A stretch of 52,084 nucleotides of DNA from an uncultured Alphaproteobacteria bacterium (GCA_937967795.1 CALBSK010000038.1:1-52084), one strand, 5' to 3'; positions 42,420-51,541 are shown, numbered from the stretch's first letter. A program made the numbers and translations. The notes: generated by a model not told the origin, from the letters alone.

Positions 42420-43372
42420 CGCCTTCGCTTCCCCTTGTTCTCGATCTCGATGGGACTCTCATTCGAACAGATACTTTTCACGAGATGATGGCCTGCCTCC
42501 TGGTCACAAAACCCTGGGTTCTTTTTCTCTTGCCATTTTGGTTGCTCAAGGGAAGATCCTTTGCAAAAGCTCGCCTTGCAAAACTTGTTGATCTTTCTCC
42601 TCCCTTTCTTCCTTACAACCCCTCTCTTTTAGCTTTCGCTAAGAAGGAAGCGCTAAAGGGGCGCCCTTTGATCCTCGCCACAGGAACGAATCAAAAAGTT
42701 GCTCAGAGCATTGCTGATTACTTGGGCTTTTTTCAAGATGTCATTGGAAGTAATGACACTGTCAATATGACGGGCTCCCAAAAGCAGCAAGCCCTTCTCG
42801 AAAGATTTGGAGCCTTTGGGTTTGATTATGCAGGAGATTCCCGCATCGATTATCATGTTTGGCAAGTCGCTCATAAAGCTCTTGTTGTTCATCCGAAGTG
42901 GCAAGTTCTTAATCGAGTGCGTACTCTTAAAGATTCAGATCATATTCATTTCTTCCCCCGTGAAATAAAACGCATTTCAGCGCTTTTTCAAAGTATGCGC
43001 CCTTTTTTTTGGATCAATAATCTTTTAATGCCTTCTTGGAGTCTCTTTATCATTGTAAGCTTTCTGACATCTGGACTTTTTATAGGAGGAGATCTTTTGA
43101 GACTCTCTCAAGAAAGAGAAAAGGGTTCTCGTTCATCCATCTTTGCTAAAGGCCATCTTCACCTTATTACCGCTTTTGTGCTTACTCCTCTTTTGGCACT
43201 TCCCTCTCTTCTTTTCCTCGCTTTTTCCCTCCCTTGGGGAATTCTCTTTACATTAATCTATCTGCCTTTATTTGTGGGATTAGATATCCTTACCCGTCCC
43301 CTTCCACAAACTCTTCGCTGGCTCTTCTTGAGTCTATTTCAACTCTTAACCTGCTGGACTCTCAGCATATAA
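42410..43372 (+). CDS. HAD phosphatase fused to short UbiA-like membrane part
   Basis: The 320-residue protein has an N-terminal HAD hydrolase domain with DLDGTLIRTD, ILATGTN and DYAGDSRIDYHV (motifs I, II and IV). The C-terminal part is a membrane region of about three to four helices that resembles the start of UbiA-type prenyltransferases (RPFFWINNLL for RPxxWxKNLL), but the NDxxDxxxD prenyl-pyrophosphate motif reads GGDLLRLSQER. Typical HAD-UbiA proteins are about 480 residues, so this form is short and likely altered. The start is GTG overlapping the previous gene by 10 bases; its end overlaps the convergent next gene by 27 bases. Confidence 0.7.
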   Translation: MLLTPSLPLVLDLDGTLIRTDTFHEMMACLLVTKPWVLFLLPFWLLKGRSFAKARLAKLVDLSPPFLPYNPSLLAFAKKEALKGRPLILATGTNQKVAQSIADYLGFFQDVIGSNDTVNMTGSQKQQALLERFGAFGFDYAGDSRIDYHVWQVAHKALVVHPKWQVLNRVRTLKDSDHIHFFPREIKRISALFQSMRPFFWINNLLMPSWSLFIIVSFLTSGLFIGGDLLRLSQEREKGSRSSIFAKGHLHLITAFVLTPLLALPSLLFLAFSLPWGILFTLIYLPLFVGLDILTRPLPQTLRWLFLSLFQLLTCWTLSI

Positions 43373-44047
43373 ATCTGTTTCCTCCTCACAAAAAGCTAAA
43401 GGGCGCAATTTTTTATCAATTCGTATTCGGTTAATATAAAGCAGCAACTGAACCTTAGAAAAATAGGTGCCTTCTTTCCAATAAAAAAGACCTTGTTGTT
43501 GCAAACTCTTAGCCACAGGCTGAAACCCTTCTGAAACCGCCCAATTTTCTATATGGTGCAAGGATATATAACAAGGGCTTCCTTTGCTCCTTTCTTTAAA
43601 AGGGGTGGGGAATATATGATTCTTTGTAAGGATGTATTCCAAAGGAAAGGAGAATGAAGAAGGAACATTATTTTTACAGACAGATCCAATAGGCTCTCCC
43701 TTCCGAAGACCGGAAGGTAAAGGAATAGCAGATACCCACTGTCCTTCCTTCAAGGCCAGCTGCCCTTTCTGAAAAAATTTCAAAGGAGCATAAATATGTA
43801 GAATGTTCTCCATCTTTGTGACATCAAGCGATGTTTTTTCAATTCTTGAAAGAGGACTTCCCTCTCCTTTTAAACGCCCACGTTTGGAGGGGACCGATCT
43901 TAATCTCAGCGGTTTAATTTTTTTACTTATAGAAGTAAGCGTTTTTCCTAAAGCTATTGCCATCACTTTAAGTTGAATCTTTTCTTCCACAGCTTTCCTA
44001 ATACATGTTTTTTCCCAATCCTTCCAGCGTGGCTTTGTTCCTGCCAT
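43346..44047 (-). CDS. Unknown protein with N-terminal HTH-like region
   Basis: The 233-residue protein is cytosolic. The first 50 residues (WKDWEKTCIRKAVEEKIQLKVMAIALGKTLTSISKKIKPLRLR) look like a Myb/SANT-type or other short DNA-binding helix set. The rest has no recognised family; it is rich in Lys/Leu/Pro and contains no export signal. A 12-base perfect inverted repeat (44082-44114) lies about 35 bases before its ATG and may be its operator. The 3' end overlaps the HAD gene. Confidence 0.6.
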   Translation of the reverse strand: MAGTKPRWKDWEKTCIRKAVEEKIQLKVMAIALGKTLTSISKKIKPLRLRSVPSKRGRLKGEGSPLSRIEKTSLDVTKMENILHIYAPLKFFQKGQLALKEGQWVSAIPLPSGLRKGEPIGSVCKNNVPSSFSFPLEYILTKNHIFPTPFKERSKGSPCYISLHHIENWAVSEGFQPVAKSLQQQGLFYWKEGTYFSKVQLLLYINRIRIDKKLRPLAFCEEETDLYAESPAG

Positions 44048-44081
44048 AAATACGCTTTCCTCCCCACTTTATTTAAGGATC

Positions 44082-44114
44082 CTAATTTTATCATATCTCA
44101 TCTGATAAAATTAG
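44082..44114. promoter_or_regulatory. 12-base perfect inverted repeat, candidate operator
   Basis: CTAATTTTATCA (44082-44093) and TGATAAAATTAG (44103-44114) with a 9-base spacer, in the upstream region of the HTH-like gene. No T run follows on the minus strand, so an operator is as likely as a terminator. Confidence 0.55.
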
Positions 44115-44251
44115 CTGCCTTATGTTTGACAAGATTTACACTAATTGTCAACATATTTTTTACTGTTTTTGAAAAAATCTTAATAAAGATAAATTCAGTA
44201 TAATAATTAATAGAGGATGGGGAAAAATATTCTGAAAACCTCTAGGGTTAT

Positions 44252-45682
44252 TTAACCTTTTTTTAGCTTTTGAAGATGGCTTAAAGACTGAAGAACAGGT
44301 GGAATTTCTCCCAATAAATCTTCTGCTATCAAACCAATTCCTATGCGGTTTGCAGCTTCCCCATGAATCCAAACGGCGGCTGCAGCTGCTTGAAAAGGGG
44401 GCGCCCCTTGAGCTAAAAGCCCTACCATCAATCCCGCCAGTACATCCCCCGTTCCTGCCGTTGCAAGGGTAGCTGGCGCATTGGCATTAATGATAATTTT
44501 TCCTTGAGGGGAAGCAATAATTGTATCATATCCTTTCAACACAATAACGGTCCCAGCTTCTACCGCCGCCTTGCGGGCTTTCTCGGCTTTATTTTTTAAA
44601 AAAGCCAGATGAGGAAAAAGCCGTTGAAACTCTCCTTCGTGGGGGGTTAAAATGACATTTTGATGAAGGTGACTGGTTAATTCAAGGGTTTTCCCCTCAA
44701 AACTAGAAAGAGCTCCTCCATCCAAAACACAAGGTTTTTTCGTCGCCAGCACCAGAAGAGCTTGTTCTCGCGTTGACTCTTTTGGCAACGCTCCCGTTCC
44801 CCACAACAAAGCTTTGTAACGATCATCTTCTGTCCATTCTAAAAACTCCTTAGCTGACACAAGAGGTGTAATAACATCGCCCCAAGCAACACCTGCAAAA
44901 ATGGGGTATTCTTCAACTTTACAGATAAGGCGGACAAGCCCTGCGCCAACGCGGCGTGCCGCAAGTGAGGAGAGCCTCACCGCCCCCGGCATACACCCAC
45001 TCCCTAAGATAAGGCACGCCCCACGAGCATATTTATGATCAAGAGGCTGAGCCTCTTTTAAAACCTCTTTCCATAAGGAAGGGGTGTTTAAATGATGAGT
45101 AATGAGAGGAAGAAGTTGATCAGAGAACCCCATATCTTTAATATATAACTTACCCGTATATACGCGGCCGGGTAGAAGGTAATGACAGGGGCGAGCCCTA
45201 AAAAAAGTTACTGTATAGGTCGCTCTTATAGCCTCCCCACAGCACGCACCTGAATTCATATCAATTCCCGTTGGAACATCAATAGAAACAACAGGTTTTG
45301 TTGCAACATTAATAAGTTCTACAAGTTTTAAAATATCTCCTTCTAAAGGACGAGAAAGACCTGTTCCCAAAAGACCATCTACAATTAATTCAGCTTGCCT
45401 TAAAGATTTTTGAATCTTCTCGAAGGAAGGAAGCTCTTTAAGAAGAATGAGCTCAATCTCCCATCCCTCTTCTTTTAAAAGACGACCAACAACCTCACCA
45501 TCTCCACCGTTCTTACCAGGACCACAAAAAATGACTGTACGACAAGGAGAAAAACATTTGAGGATGACTTCAAAGACTCCCTTCCCTGCACGTTCCATAA
45601 GAGTTTTTTCCGAGATACCTTCTTCTCTCACAATTTTTTCAGCAGCCTGTATTTCCCCTACCGTTAAAAGCTCATTTTTCAT
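44252..45682 (-). CDS. nnr: Bifunctional NAD(P)HX epimerase/dehydratase
   Basis: This repairs hydrated NAD(P)H: the N-terminal YjeF_N epimerase domain (VIFCGPGKNGGDGEVVGRLL near residue 48; VSIDVPTGIDMNSG) and the C-terminal ADP-dependent dehydratase (ILGSGCMPGAVRLSSLAARRVGAGLV; VILTPHEGEFQRLF; LATAGTGDVLAGLMVGLLAQG). The 476-residue length is complete. Divergent from the first nucleotide transporter. Confidence 0.95.
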   Translation of the reverse strand: MKNELLTVGEIQAAEKIVREEGISEKTLMERAGKGVFEVILKCFSPCRTVIFCGPGKNGGDGEVVGRLLKEEGWEIELILLKELPSFEKIQKSLRQAELIVDGLLGTGLSRPLEGDILKLVELINVATKPVVSIDVPTGIDMNSGACCGEAIRATYTVTFFRARPCHYLLPGRVYTGKLYIKDMGFSDQLLPLITHHLNTPSLWKEVLKEAQPLDHKYARGACLILGSGCMPGAVRLSSLAARRVGAGLVRLICKVEEYPIFAGVAWGDVITPLVSAKEFLEWTEDDRYKALLWGTGALPKESTREQALLVLATKKPCVLDGGALSSFEGKTLELTSHLHQNVILTPHEGEFQRLFPHLAFLKNKAEKARKAAVEAGTVIVLKGYDTIIASPQGKIIINANAPATLATAGTGDVLAGLMVGLLAQGAPPFQAAAAAVWIHGEAANRIGIGLIAEDLLGEIPPVLQSLSHLQKLKKG

Positions 45683-45765
45683 GTGGTTCTCCCTAAAAAA
45701 ACTGGGCAGTCATAAAATTTTAGTATAGACTCCCTTCCAAAAATGATAACATATTTAGCCATTAA

Positions 45766-47271
45766 ATGCTTACTTTAGGTTCGTTAAAGAATAAAAAATT
45801 TACTTCTCTTCAAGCTTATTTTTGGCCAGTTTTGCCCCATGAAACAAAGCTTGTGCTTTATCTTGCCTGCTTTGTTTTTTTGATTTGGACGATGAATACG
45901 TCCCTTTCTTCTTTTCGAGATAGTCTTTTGATCACAGCCCCTAATTCAGGCGCGCAAGTCATTGGATTTTTAAGATTATGTGGTGTTCTTCCTATGGGCA
46001 TCCTTTTTATTATTTTATACAGTTGGCTTATTAACAAATTCAAACGTCATCATGTGATTAATATTTTTTATGGGGCTTCTGGCATTTTTTATCTCTTGTA
46101 TGCCTTTGTTATTTATCCTCATCATACAAGCTTAATTGTAAATCCTGCTACAATCGCCCAATTGATGAAAGAACACCCCCATATACAGTGGATTTTTCCT
46201 ATTTTTGGGAATTGGACAATCAGTCTCTTCTTTGTCATCACAGACTTATGGGTCTCCGTTTCCCTGAGCCAATTCTTCTGGCAAACCGCCAATGCTTATA
46301 CAAAAACAGACCAAGCGAGTCGATTTTATCCTCTCTTTATGGCAATGGGAGGGCTAGCTAGTGTTATCGCTGCAGTCGTTCTAGGAAGTTTGATGGAGTA
46401 TATTGAAGCGTCTCATCGTATTTCTTTTAAAAAGGACTTCGCACTTCAAGCCGCTTCTCTTTTGAATGTTGTGTTATGCCTCATGGCCATGTTTGTTTTT
46501 AATAAATTTTATAGGTATGCCTCTCATCTCACTCCCCCTAAAAAGCTTACCTCTACTTCGCCTTCTCCTTCTGCATTCGATGGGTTTCGATATTTATTAA
46601 AATCAAACTATCTTTTTTACATTTTTCTAACTCTTCTCGCTTCAGAACTTATTTATGCGCTTATTACCTTTTTATGGAAGACTGAACTTCAGATTTATAC
46701 ATCCAACACAATTATTTATGATGAACTCTTCTCCCGTTATGCTTTTTGGGGAGGAATAACTCTTATCCTTACGGCTTATGGAACAAAAACATTCATTCAA
46801 TATTTTGGATGGGTCAAAGTTTCATATTTTTCGCCAATGATTAGCCTTATAACCGCTATACCGTTTTTTGGAATGCTTCTTTTTCATCATTTAAAAGGCA
46901 GTTATGATTATAGCTTTGGAATAAATCCACATTATTTTCTAGCTATGCTCGGCGCTTTTCAAAGCATTTGCATGACAGCCACTTTTGCAAGTTTTTATTA
47001 TCCAACAAAAGAAATGGCTTATATTCCTTTAGACGTTGAGATGAGGTCTAAAGGAAAAGCGGCTACAGATGTTTTAGGGAGCAATTGTGGAAAAGCAATA
47101 AGCGGAATTATCCAAGAAGGGTTTCTCTCCATAACGGGTACCATTGATTTAACCGTTATTCCTTATTTATTGGCTGTAACTTTTGGTCTTTTTGGAATGT
47201 GGTTTTATGCAACAAAAGCTCTCGGGAAAAAATACATACATCTCCTTATGTCAGCCCAAAAAAAGGATTAG
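45766..47271 (+). CDS. Nucleotide transporter, NTT/Tlc family (diverged copy)
   Basis: The 501-residue carrier has about 12 membrane helices of the rickettsial/chlamydial ATP/ADP translocase family, with AYFWPVLPHETKLVL at the start, SGAQVIGFLRLCGVLP, and STKEMAYIPLD-like FYYPTKEMAYIPLDVEMRSKGKAATDV. Where canonical members have RDTKD (or RNTKD), this one reads SSFRDSLLI, so the lysine is replaced. That suggests another nucleotide or a changed exchange mode; it may not import ATP. It is separated from the next copy by 302 bases. Confidence 0.9.
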   Translation: MLTLGSLKNKKFTSLQAYFWPVLPHETKLVLYLACFVFLIWTMNTSLSSFRDSLLITAPNSGAQVIGFLRLCGVLPMGILFIILYSWLINKFKRHHVINIFYGASGIFYLLYAFVIYPHHTSLIVNPATIAQLMKEHPHIQWIFPIFGNWTISLFFVITDLWVSVSLSQFFWQTANAYTKTDQASRFYPLFMAMGGLASVIAAVVLGSLMEYIEASHRISFKKDFALQAASLLNVVLCLMAMFVFNKFYRYASHLTPPKKLTSTSPSPSAFDGFRYLLKSNYLFYIFLTLLASELIYALITFLWKTELQIYTSNTIIYDELFSRYAFWGGITLILTAYGTKTFIQYFGWVKVSYFSPMISLITAIPFFGMLLFHHLKGSYDYSFGINPHYFLAMLGAFQSICMTATFASFYYPTKEMAYIPLDVEMRSKGKAATDVLGSNCGKAISGIIQEGFLSITGTIDLTVIPYLLAVTFGLFGMWFYATKALGKKYIHLLMSAQKKD

Positions 47272-47573
47272 GCCCGTCCCCTATGAAGGGTACATAGGAT
47301 ACATTCCCATTTTCATTGCTAATTTTATTTGACGGAGGAGGAAAAAAATGCTAACAGCCTTTCAGTTTTAAGTAGATTCAACTATCTCTAGATCCTAAGC
47401 GTAAGCTGACCTGAAAGCGAATGTGTGAAAAGTCAGCAAAGGTATAAGATCAGAAAGATTTACTTAAGGCTATTTTCATGTTAAATTTATGTGTAATTTT
47501 CTGAATGTCTATAAAAGTTATTTGATAATTGTTATGCCAACCTAAAGGCAACTTAAGAGGATGAAATAAACTC
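47272..47573. other. Intergenic region between the two nucleotide transporters
   Basis: 302 bases without a gene. No strong terminator was seen; the region must hold the promoter of the second transporter. Confidence 0.4.
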
Positions 47574-49127
47574 ATGTCAGTTAAATCTATGCCCCAACAA
47601 GACCCCCAATTTTCCAAACTTCGTGCCGCTCTCTGGCCCATCCAAAATACAGAAATGAAAAAATTTCTACCGATGGGTTTGATGATGTTTTTCATCTTGT
47701 TTAACTATACTATTTTAAGAGATACCAAAGATACACTTGTTGTAGGCGCCTCGGGCGCAGAAGCTATTAACTTTCTCAAATTTTGGGGAGTTACTCCTGC
47801 TTCTATTCTTTTCGTTATCCTCTATGCGAAATTGAGCAACGTGCTTTCGAAAGAAAACCTTTTCTATTCTTGTATTGCTCCTTTTATCCTCTTTTTTGGT
47901 GCTTTTGCCTTCATTATCTACCCCAATAAAGCGCTGCTTCATCCGACTGCTGAAACAGTCCAAGCTCTGCAACAGTCAATTCCGGCCCTAAGATTTATAT
48001 TTGCGCTTTGGGGAGCATGGTCTTATTCCATTTTTTATATTATGGCTGAACTTTGGGGGAGCGTCGTCGTTTCTCTTTTGTTTTGGCAGTTTGCCAACGA
48101 AATCACCCGTACCAATGAAGCTAAACGTTTTTATGCTCTCTTCCCTCTCCTCGGAAACATCGCTTTAATTTTATCAGGACAAACCGTGACCTATCTTTCT
48201 GATATTCGTGACTTTTATCCCCCTGAAGTTGATGCTTGGGGCATCAGTTTGAATTATATGATGGGTGCCGTTGTCATTGCTGGTTTTGCGACCATCGTCA
48301 TTTATTGGTGGATGAACCGAGCCGTTCTAACTGATCCCTTTTATTATGATGCGGCCGCAACGCCTAAAAAGGAAAAGAAAGAAAAACCAAAATTATCCAT
48401 TGGCGAAAGCTTTAAGTATCTGATCACCTCTCGTTATTTAGGGTTTATCGCTCTTCTTGTTTTAGGCTACGGAATGTCAATCAATCTTGTTGAAGTTACA
48501 TGGAAAAGCCAGCTTAAACTTCTTTACACGATTGACGGTGTCTTCAATGAAAATAGCTATAGCTCCTTTATGGGAAATTTCTCAACTTTTACAGGAATTG
48601 CTACCATTGCCTTGATTTTAATGTGTAAGGGGATCGTCCGTCGCTTTGGATGGTTTACAGGCGCTGTCCTCACCCCCCTTATTCTTCTCATAACGGGCAT
48701 TCTCTTTTATGTGTTCGTCATTTTCCGGGAGGATTTGAATTGGCTCACCATTGCAATGGGAGCAACTCCGGTCTTTTTAGCCGTTATGATCGGAGCTACT
48801 CAAAACATCTTAAGTAAAGGAACGAAATATTCTCTCTTTGACCCCACAAAAGAAATGTCTTACATCCCTTTAGATCAAGAATTAAAGGTTAAAGGTAAGG
48901 CTGCTGTGGATGTGATTGGTGGCCGCTTGGGTAAATCAGGAGGGGCTGTTGTTCAGCAGTTTCTCTTATTGACAGTTTCCACAACGGCAACTCAAATCAC
49001 CATTGCGCCCTACTCCTGTGCCATCATGGTTGTTGTTATTCTGGCTTGGATGTTTGCGGCTGGTGGCTTAAGCAAGATGTATAATCAAAAAATAGCTGAA
49101 AAGGAACGCGAATTAAAAGTCGCGTAA
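47574..49127 (+). CDS. tlc: ATP/ADP translocase, NTT/Tlc family
   Basis: The 517-residue carrier exchanges host ATP for bacterial ADP in the inner membrane. It is close to the classical Tlc type: FSKLRAALWPIQNTEMKKFLPMGLMMF, the RDTKDTLVVGASGAEAINFLKFWGVTPAS segment, SMAELWGS-type helix 5 (IMAELWGSVVVSLLFWQFANEIT), and DPTKEMSYIPLDQELKVKGKAAVDVIGGRLGKSGG. It ends at a good terminator. Presence implies an intracellular life. The neighbouring diverged copy points to a second nucleotide specificity. Confidence 0.95.
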   Translation: MSVKSMPQQDPQFSKLRAALWPIQNTEMKKFLPMGLMMFFILFNYTILRDTKDTLVVGASGAEAINFLKFWGVTPASILFVILYAKLSNVLSKENLFYSCIAPFILFFGAFAFIIYPNKALLHPTAETVQALQQSIPALRFIFALWGAWSYSIFYIMAELWGSVVVSLLFWQFANEITRTNEAKRFYALFPLLGNIALILSGQTVTYLSDIRDFYPPEVDAWGISLNYMMGAVVIAGFATIVIYWWMNRAVLTDPFYYDAAATPKKEKKEKPKLSIGESFKYLITSRYLGFIALLVLGYGMSINLVEVTWKSQLKLLYTIDGVFNENSYSSFMGNFSTFTGIATIALILMCKGIVRRFGWFTGAVLTPLILLITGILFYVFVIFREDLNWLTIAMGATPVFLAVMIGATQNILSKGTKYSLFDPTKEMSYIPLDQELKVKGKAAVDVIGGRLGKSGGAVVQQFLLLTVSTTATQITIAPYSCAIMVVVILAWMFAAGGLSKMYNQKIAEKERELKVA

Positions 49128-49144
49128 TCAAATGAAAAACTTAC

Positions 49145-49182
49145 AAAAAACCCTCGTGGTCTTAAAGATCAGGAGGGTTTTT
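49145..49182 (+). terminator. Intrinsic terminator after tlc
   Basis: AAAAACCCTC ... GAGGGTTTTT with an inner TGxTC/GAxCA stem, ending in a T5 run, 18 bases after the tlc stop. Confidence 0.85.
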
Positions 49183-49292
49183 ACACATTTCTGCAAAACA
49201 CATTCAGAACAGATGGGTAAATATTTTGTTTGAAATTACCTTCATTTCTTGTCTAAACTTCCCTGCCGTTTCTCCACTATAAGGATGGTTCA

Positions 49293-50639
49293 ATGACAAC
49301 AGTGGCCAAGGCTATATCTCGAAATATAACGAGCACTTTTGGAAAAGTTATTTTTGCTAAAACAGGAAGCTTCACCTATTGGCGAATGCGTATTTTATAC
49401 GCAACCATCATTGGTTACGCTTCCTTTTATCTCGTGCGGCAAAACCTTGCTATGGCCGTCCCAGATATGAGTCAAGAGTTTGGGTATTCTAAAGTTGATT
49501 TAGGGTGGATAGCGACGGTTTTTTTTATCACTTATGGAGTTGGAAAGCTTATTAATGGTTATTATAGTGATCGATCTGATGCTCGATATTTTATGTCAAT
49601 CGGCCTTTTCTTCTCCGCATTAACCAGTTTTTTTATGGGATTCGGTTCAGGGCTTGTTTTTTTTGCGTTGATGTGGGGATGTAACGGGTGGTTCCAATCG
49701 ATGGGGTGGCCTGCTTGTGCTCGTCTTATCACCCATTGGTTTAGTCCTAAGGAGCTGGGTTCGAAATGGTCTCTTTGGGCTTCTTCTCATCAGATTGGCG
49801 CAGTTGCTATATTTGGTCTTGGGGGATTCCTTATCGAGAATTTTGGGTGGCGTTCAGCCTTTATCATTCCAGCCTTTTTTTCTATGGCGCTTTCTTTCTT
49901 TTTATTTAATAGACTCAGAGACACCCCAAAACAGCTAGGACTTCCTCCGGTTGAAGAATACAAGGGAGACGTTCTTCATATTTCATCTGTTTATGAAGAA
50001 CGAATCACTGTTAAGGAAGTGATTACTACCGTATTTGCCAATAAGCTTGTTTGGTATATGGCCATTGCCAATATGTGCCTCTATATTCCTCGAATGGGTA
50101 TTTTCTTTTGGGCTCCTACTTTTTTAAAAGAATACAAAGGGGTGACCTTGATCATAGCAGGTATGCAACTCGTTTCCTTTGAACTTGCAAGTCTTATAGG
50201 TGGCCTTACGGCAGGATGGATTTCGGATAAAATTTTTGAGGGACGAAGAGGCCCCATCGCTACCCTCTTCTTGATCGGACTTTCTCTATGCCTCTTTATT
50301 GTCTGGAAAATACCAGCTGGATACCCAGCCCTTGACACTCTTGTTCTGATGTTGGCTGGATTTTTACTCAATGGGCCTCAAGTTTTGAATGGTGTTGCAA
50401 CAGCCGATTTTGCGTCTAAGCGCGCGGTTGGAGTTGCCACAGGATTTACCGGCTCGTGTGCGTACATAGGGTCCGCTCTCGCCTCTGGAGCAGGGTTTGG
50501 AAAGATAGTGGAAATTTATGGATGGGAGGGAGGATTTCTCCTCTTTATTTTAGCCTCTCTCGTTGGTGCTTTTTTCTTTGCACTCACCTGGAACAATCGA
50601 GCAAAAGTTCTTGATGAGAAAGATGAGCCTGCCTATTAG
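49293..50639 (+). CDS. Organophosphate:phosphate antiporter (GlpT/UhpT-type)
   Basis: The 448-residue MFS carrier belongs to the GlpT/UhpT/PgtP family: YASFYLVRQNLAMAVPDM near the start, FFITYGVGKLINGYYSDRSDARYFM, GCNGWFQSMGWPACARLI. It exchanges phosphate for a sugar-phosphate or glycerol-3-phosphate; which one is not readable. In an intracellular bacterium it would take phosphorylated carbon from the host cytosol. It follows tlc after a terminator, so it is a separate unit. Confidence 0.9.
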   Translation: MTTVAKAISRNITSTFGKVIFAKTGSFTYWRMRILYATIIGYASFYLVRQNLAMAVPDMSQEFGYSKVDLGWIATVFFITYGVGKLINGYYSDRSDARYFMSIGLFFSALTSFFMGFGSGLVFFALMWGCNGWFQSMGWPACARLITHWFSPKELGSKWSLWASSHQIGAVAIFGLGGFLIENFGWRSAFIIPAFFSMALSFFLFNRLRDTPKQLGLPPVEEYKGDVLHISSVYEERITVKEVITTVFANKLVWYMAIANMCLYIPRMGIFFWAPTFLKEYKGVTLIIAGMQLVSFELASLIGGLTAGWISDKIFEGRRGPIATLFLIGLSLCLFIVWKIPAGYPALDTLVLMLAGFLLNGPQVLNGVATADFASKRAVGVATGFTGSCAYIGSALASGAGFGKIVEIYGWEGGFLLFILASLVGAFFFALTWNNRAKVLDEKDEPAY

Positions 50640-51166
50640 AATAATTTTTTAATTGGCCATATTTCTCAATTTTCTGGAGTTTTTATTTTTTTTATGAATA
50701 ATCAATAATAGATAGCGGAGGAAGTTTTTCTTTTTTGGGTAGCCCCAAAGAAAGGCAAACCTCTCCTGAGATCGAGAAGGTACGGGTGAACCTTTTTAAG
50801 GGAAGGCCAGGATCTATGAAAAATGCCGGCTTTACTTCATAGATTCTTTTCTTAAGGGGAAAGTCTGTACAATCGGGAAGAAAGAAGGGTGCTGCTGGAA
50901 GTTACCGTTCTTTCTTTTAAAGACAACGTAAGGGATCCCGGGATCTTCTTAATATTAAGGTAACTGAGTGAAGGAAAAAAAGAAAGTAAATCGTAAAAAA
51001 AGTTGGCTTTATTTACATTTATCATCTCCGTGTAAGGGCATAAGCATCACAATGAGCCTATTCGCCTAAGTTTTTCTAATACAATTAATCATTTTTTATT
51101 CCCTTCTTGATAGAATGTCCTAAGGAAGTTTTGCTTTCTAAGCTTATAATACTTATGGAGGAAAAG
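50640..51166. other. Intergenic region with repeat copy 2
   Basis: About 530 bases; copy 2 of the duplicated element takes 50653-50950. The rest shows no gene. Confidence 0.6.
50653..50950. repeat. Duplicated intergenic element, copy 2
   Basis: Direct-repeat partner of 37217-37511, ending in the same GATCCCGGGATC palindrome. Conserved blocks are listed under copy 1. The middle part (50755-50830) is the best kept. Confidence 0.85.
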
Positions 51167-51385
51167 ATGAAAACCATTTTAAAAATTACAATGGCAGTTG
51201 GAGTTATGATGATGTTTGAAAGTAACGACGAGGCTAAAGCTCAATGTGAAGCTCCTTACCAAGTCAATGGGTATCGCGGCTGCGGAATACGGGAATACCA
51301 AATATACATGAGGCCCCTCTGCAACAATGTCTGCAATTATGATCTATTAGGGAATCCCTATAATTGCGGCACTGTCTGTAACTGA
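51167..51385 (+). CDS. Small exported cysteine-rich protein
   Basis: The 72-residue protein starts at ATG 51167, 6 bases after GGAGG; a longer frame opens at 51107. The signal peptide (MKTILKITMAVGVMMMFESN..., cleavage near AKA) is followed by a mature part of about 46 residues with six cysteines (QCEAPYQ, GCGIR, LCNNVCNY, NCGTVCN). Six cysteines in so short a sequence suggest three disulfides and an exported, stable mini-protein. No family recognised. Confidence 0.65.
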   Translation: MKTILKITMAVGVMMMFESNDEAKAQCEAPYQVNGYRGCGIREYQIYMRPLCNNVCNYDLLGNPYNCGTVCN

Positions 51386-51388
51386 AAG

Positions 51389-51529
51389 CGTGCATCTATT
51401 GAAAGTACATTTGCAGCTGTGAGACATAAAACCAAACCCTCTAAGGGGTGTTTTTCTCGTGAAACCCGCACGTATCATGGTTTCAAAAATTCAGGTTTCA
51501 AACTCATCAAAACGGCTGAACAAACTTAG
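51389..51529 (+). pseudogene. IS256/mutator-type transposase C-terminal fragment
   Basis: Reads ASIESTFAAVRHKTKPSKGC and FKLIKTAEQ, then a stop. ESTFA-VR-KTK-SKG and F-KL---AE are the ends of IS256-type transposases. Only about 45 codons remain, with a probable deletion in the middle. Confidence 0.65.
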
Positions 51530-51541
51530 CCATACGTGCGC

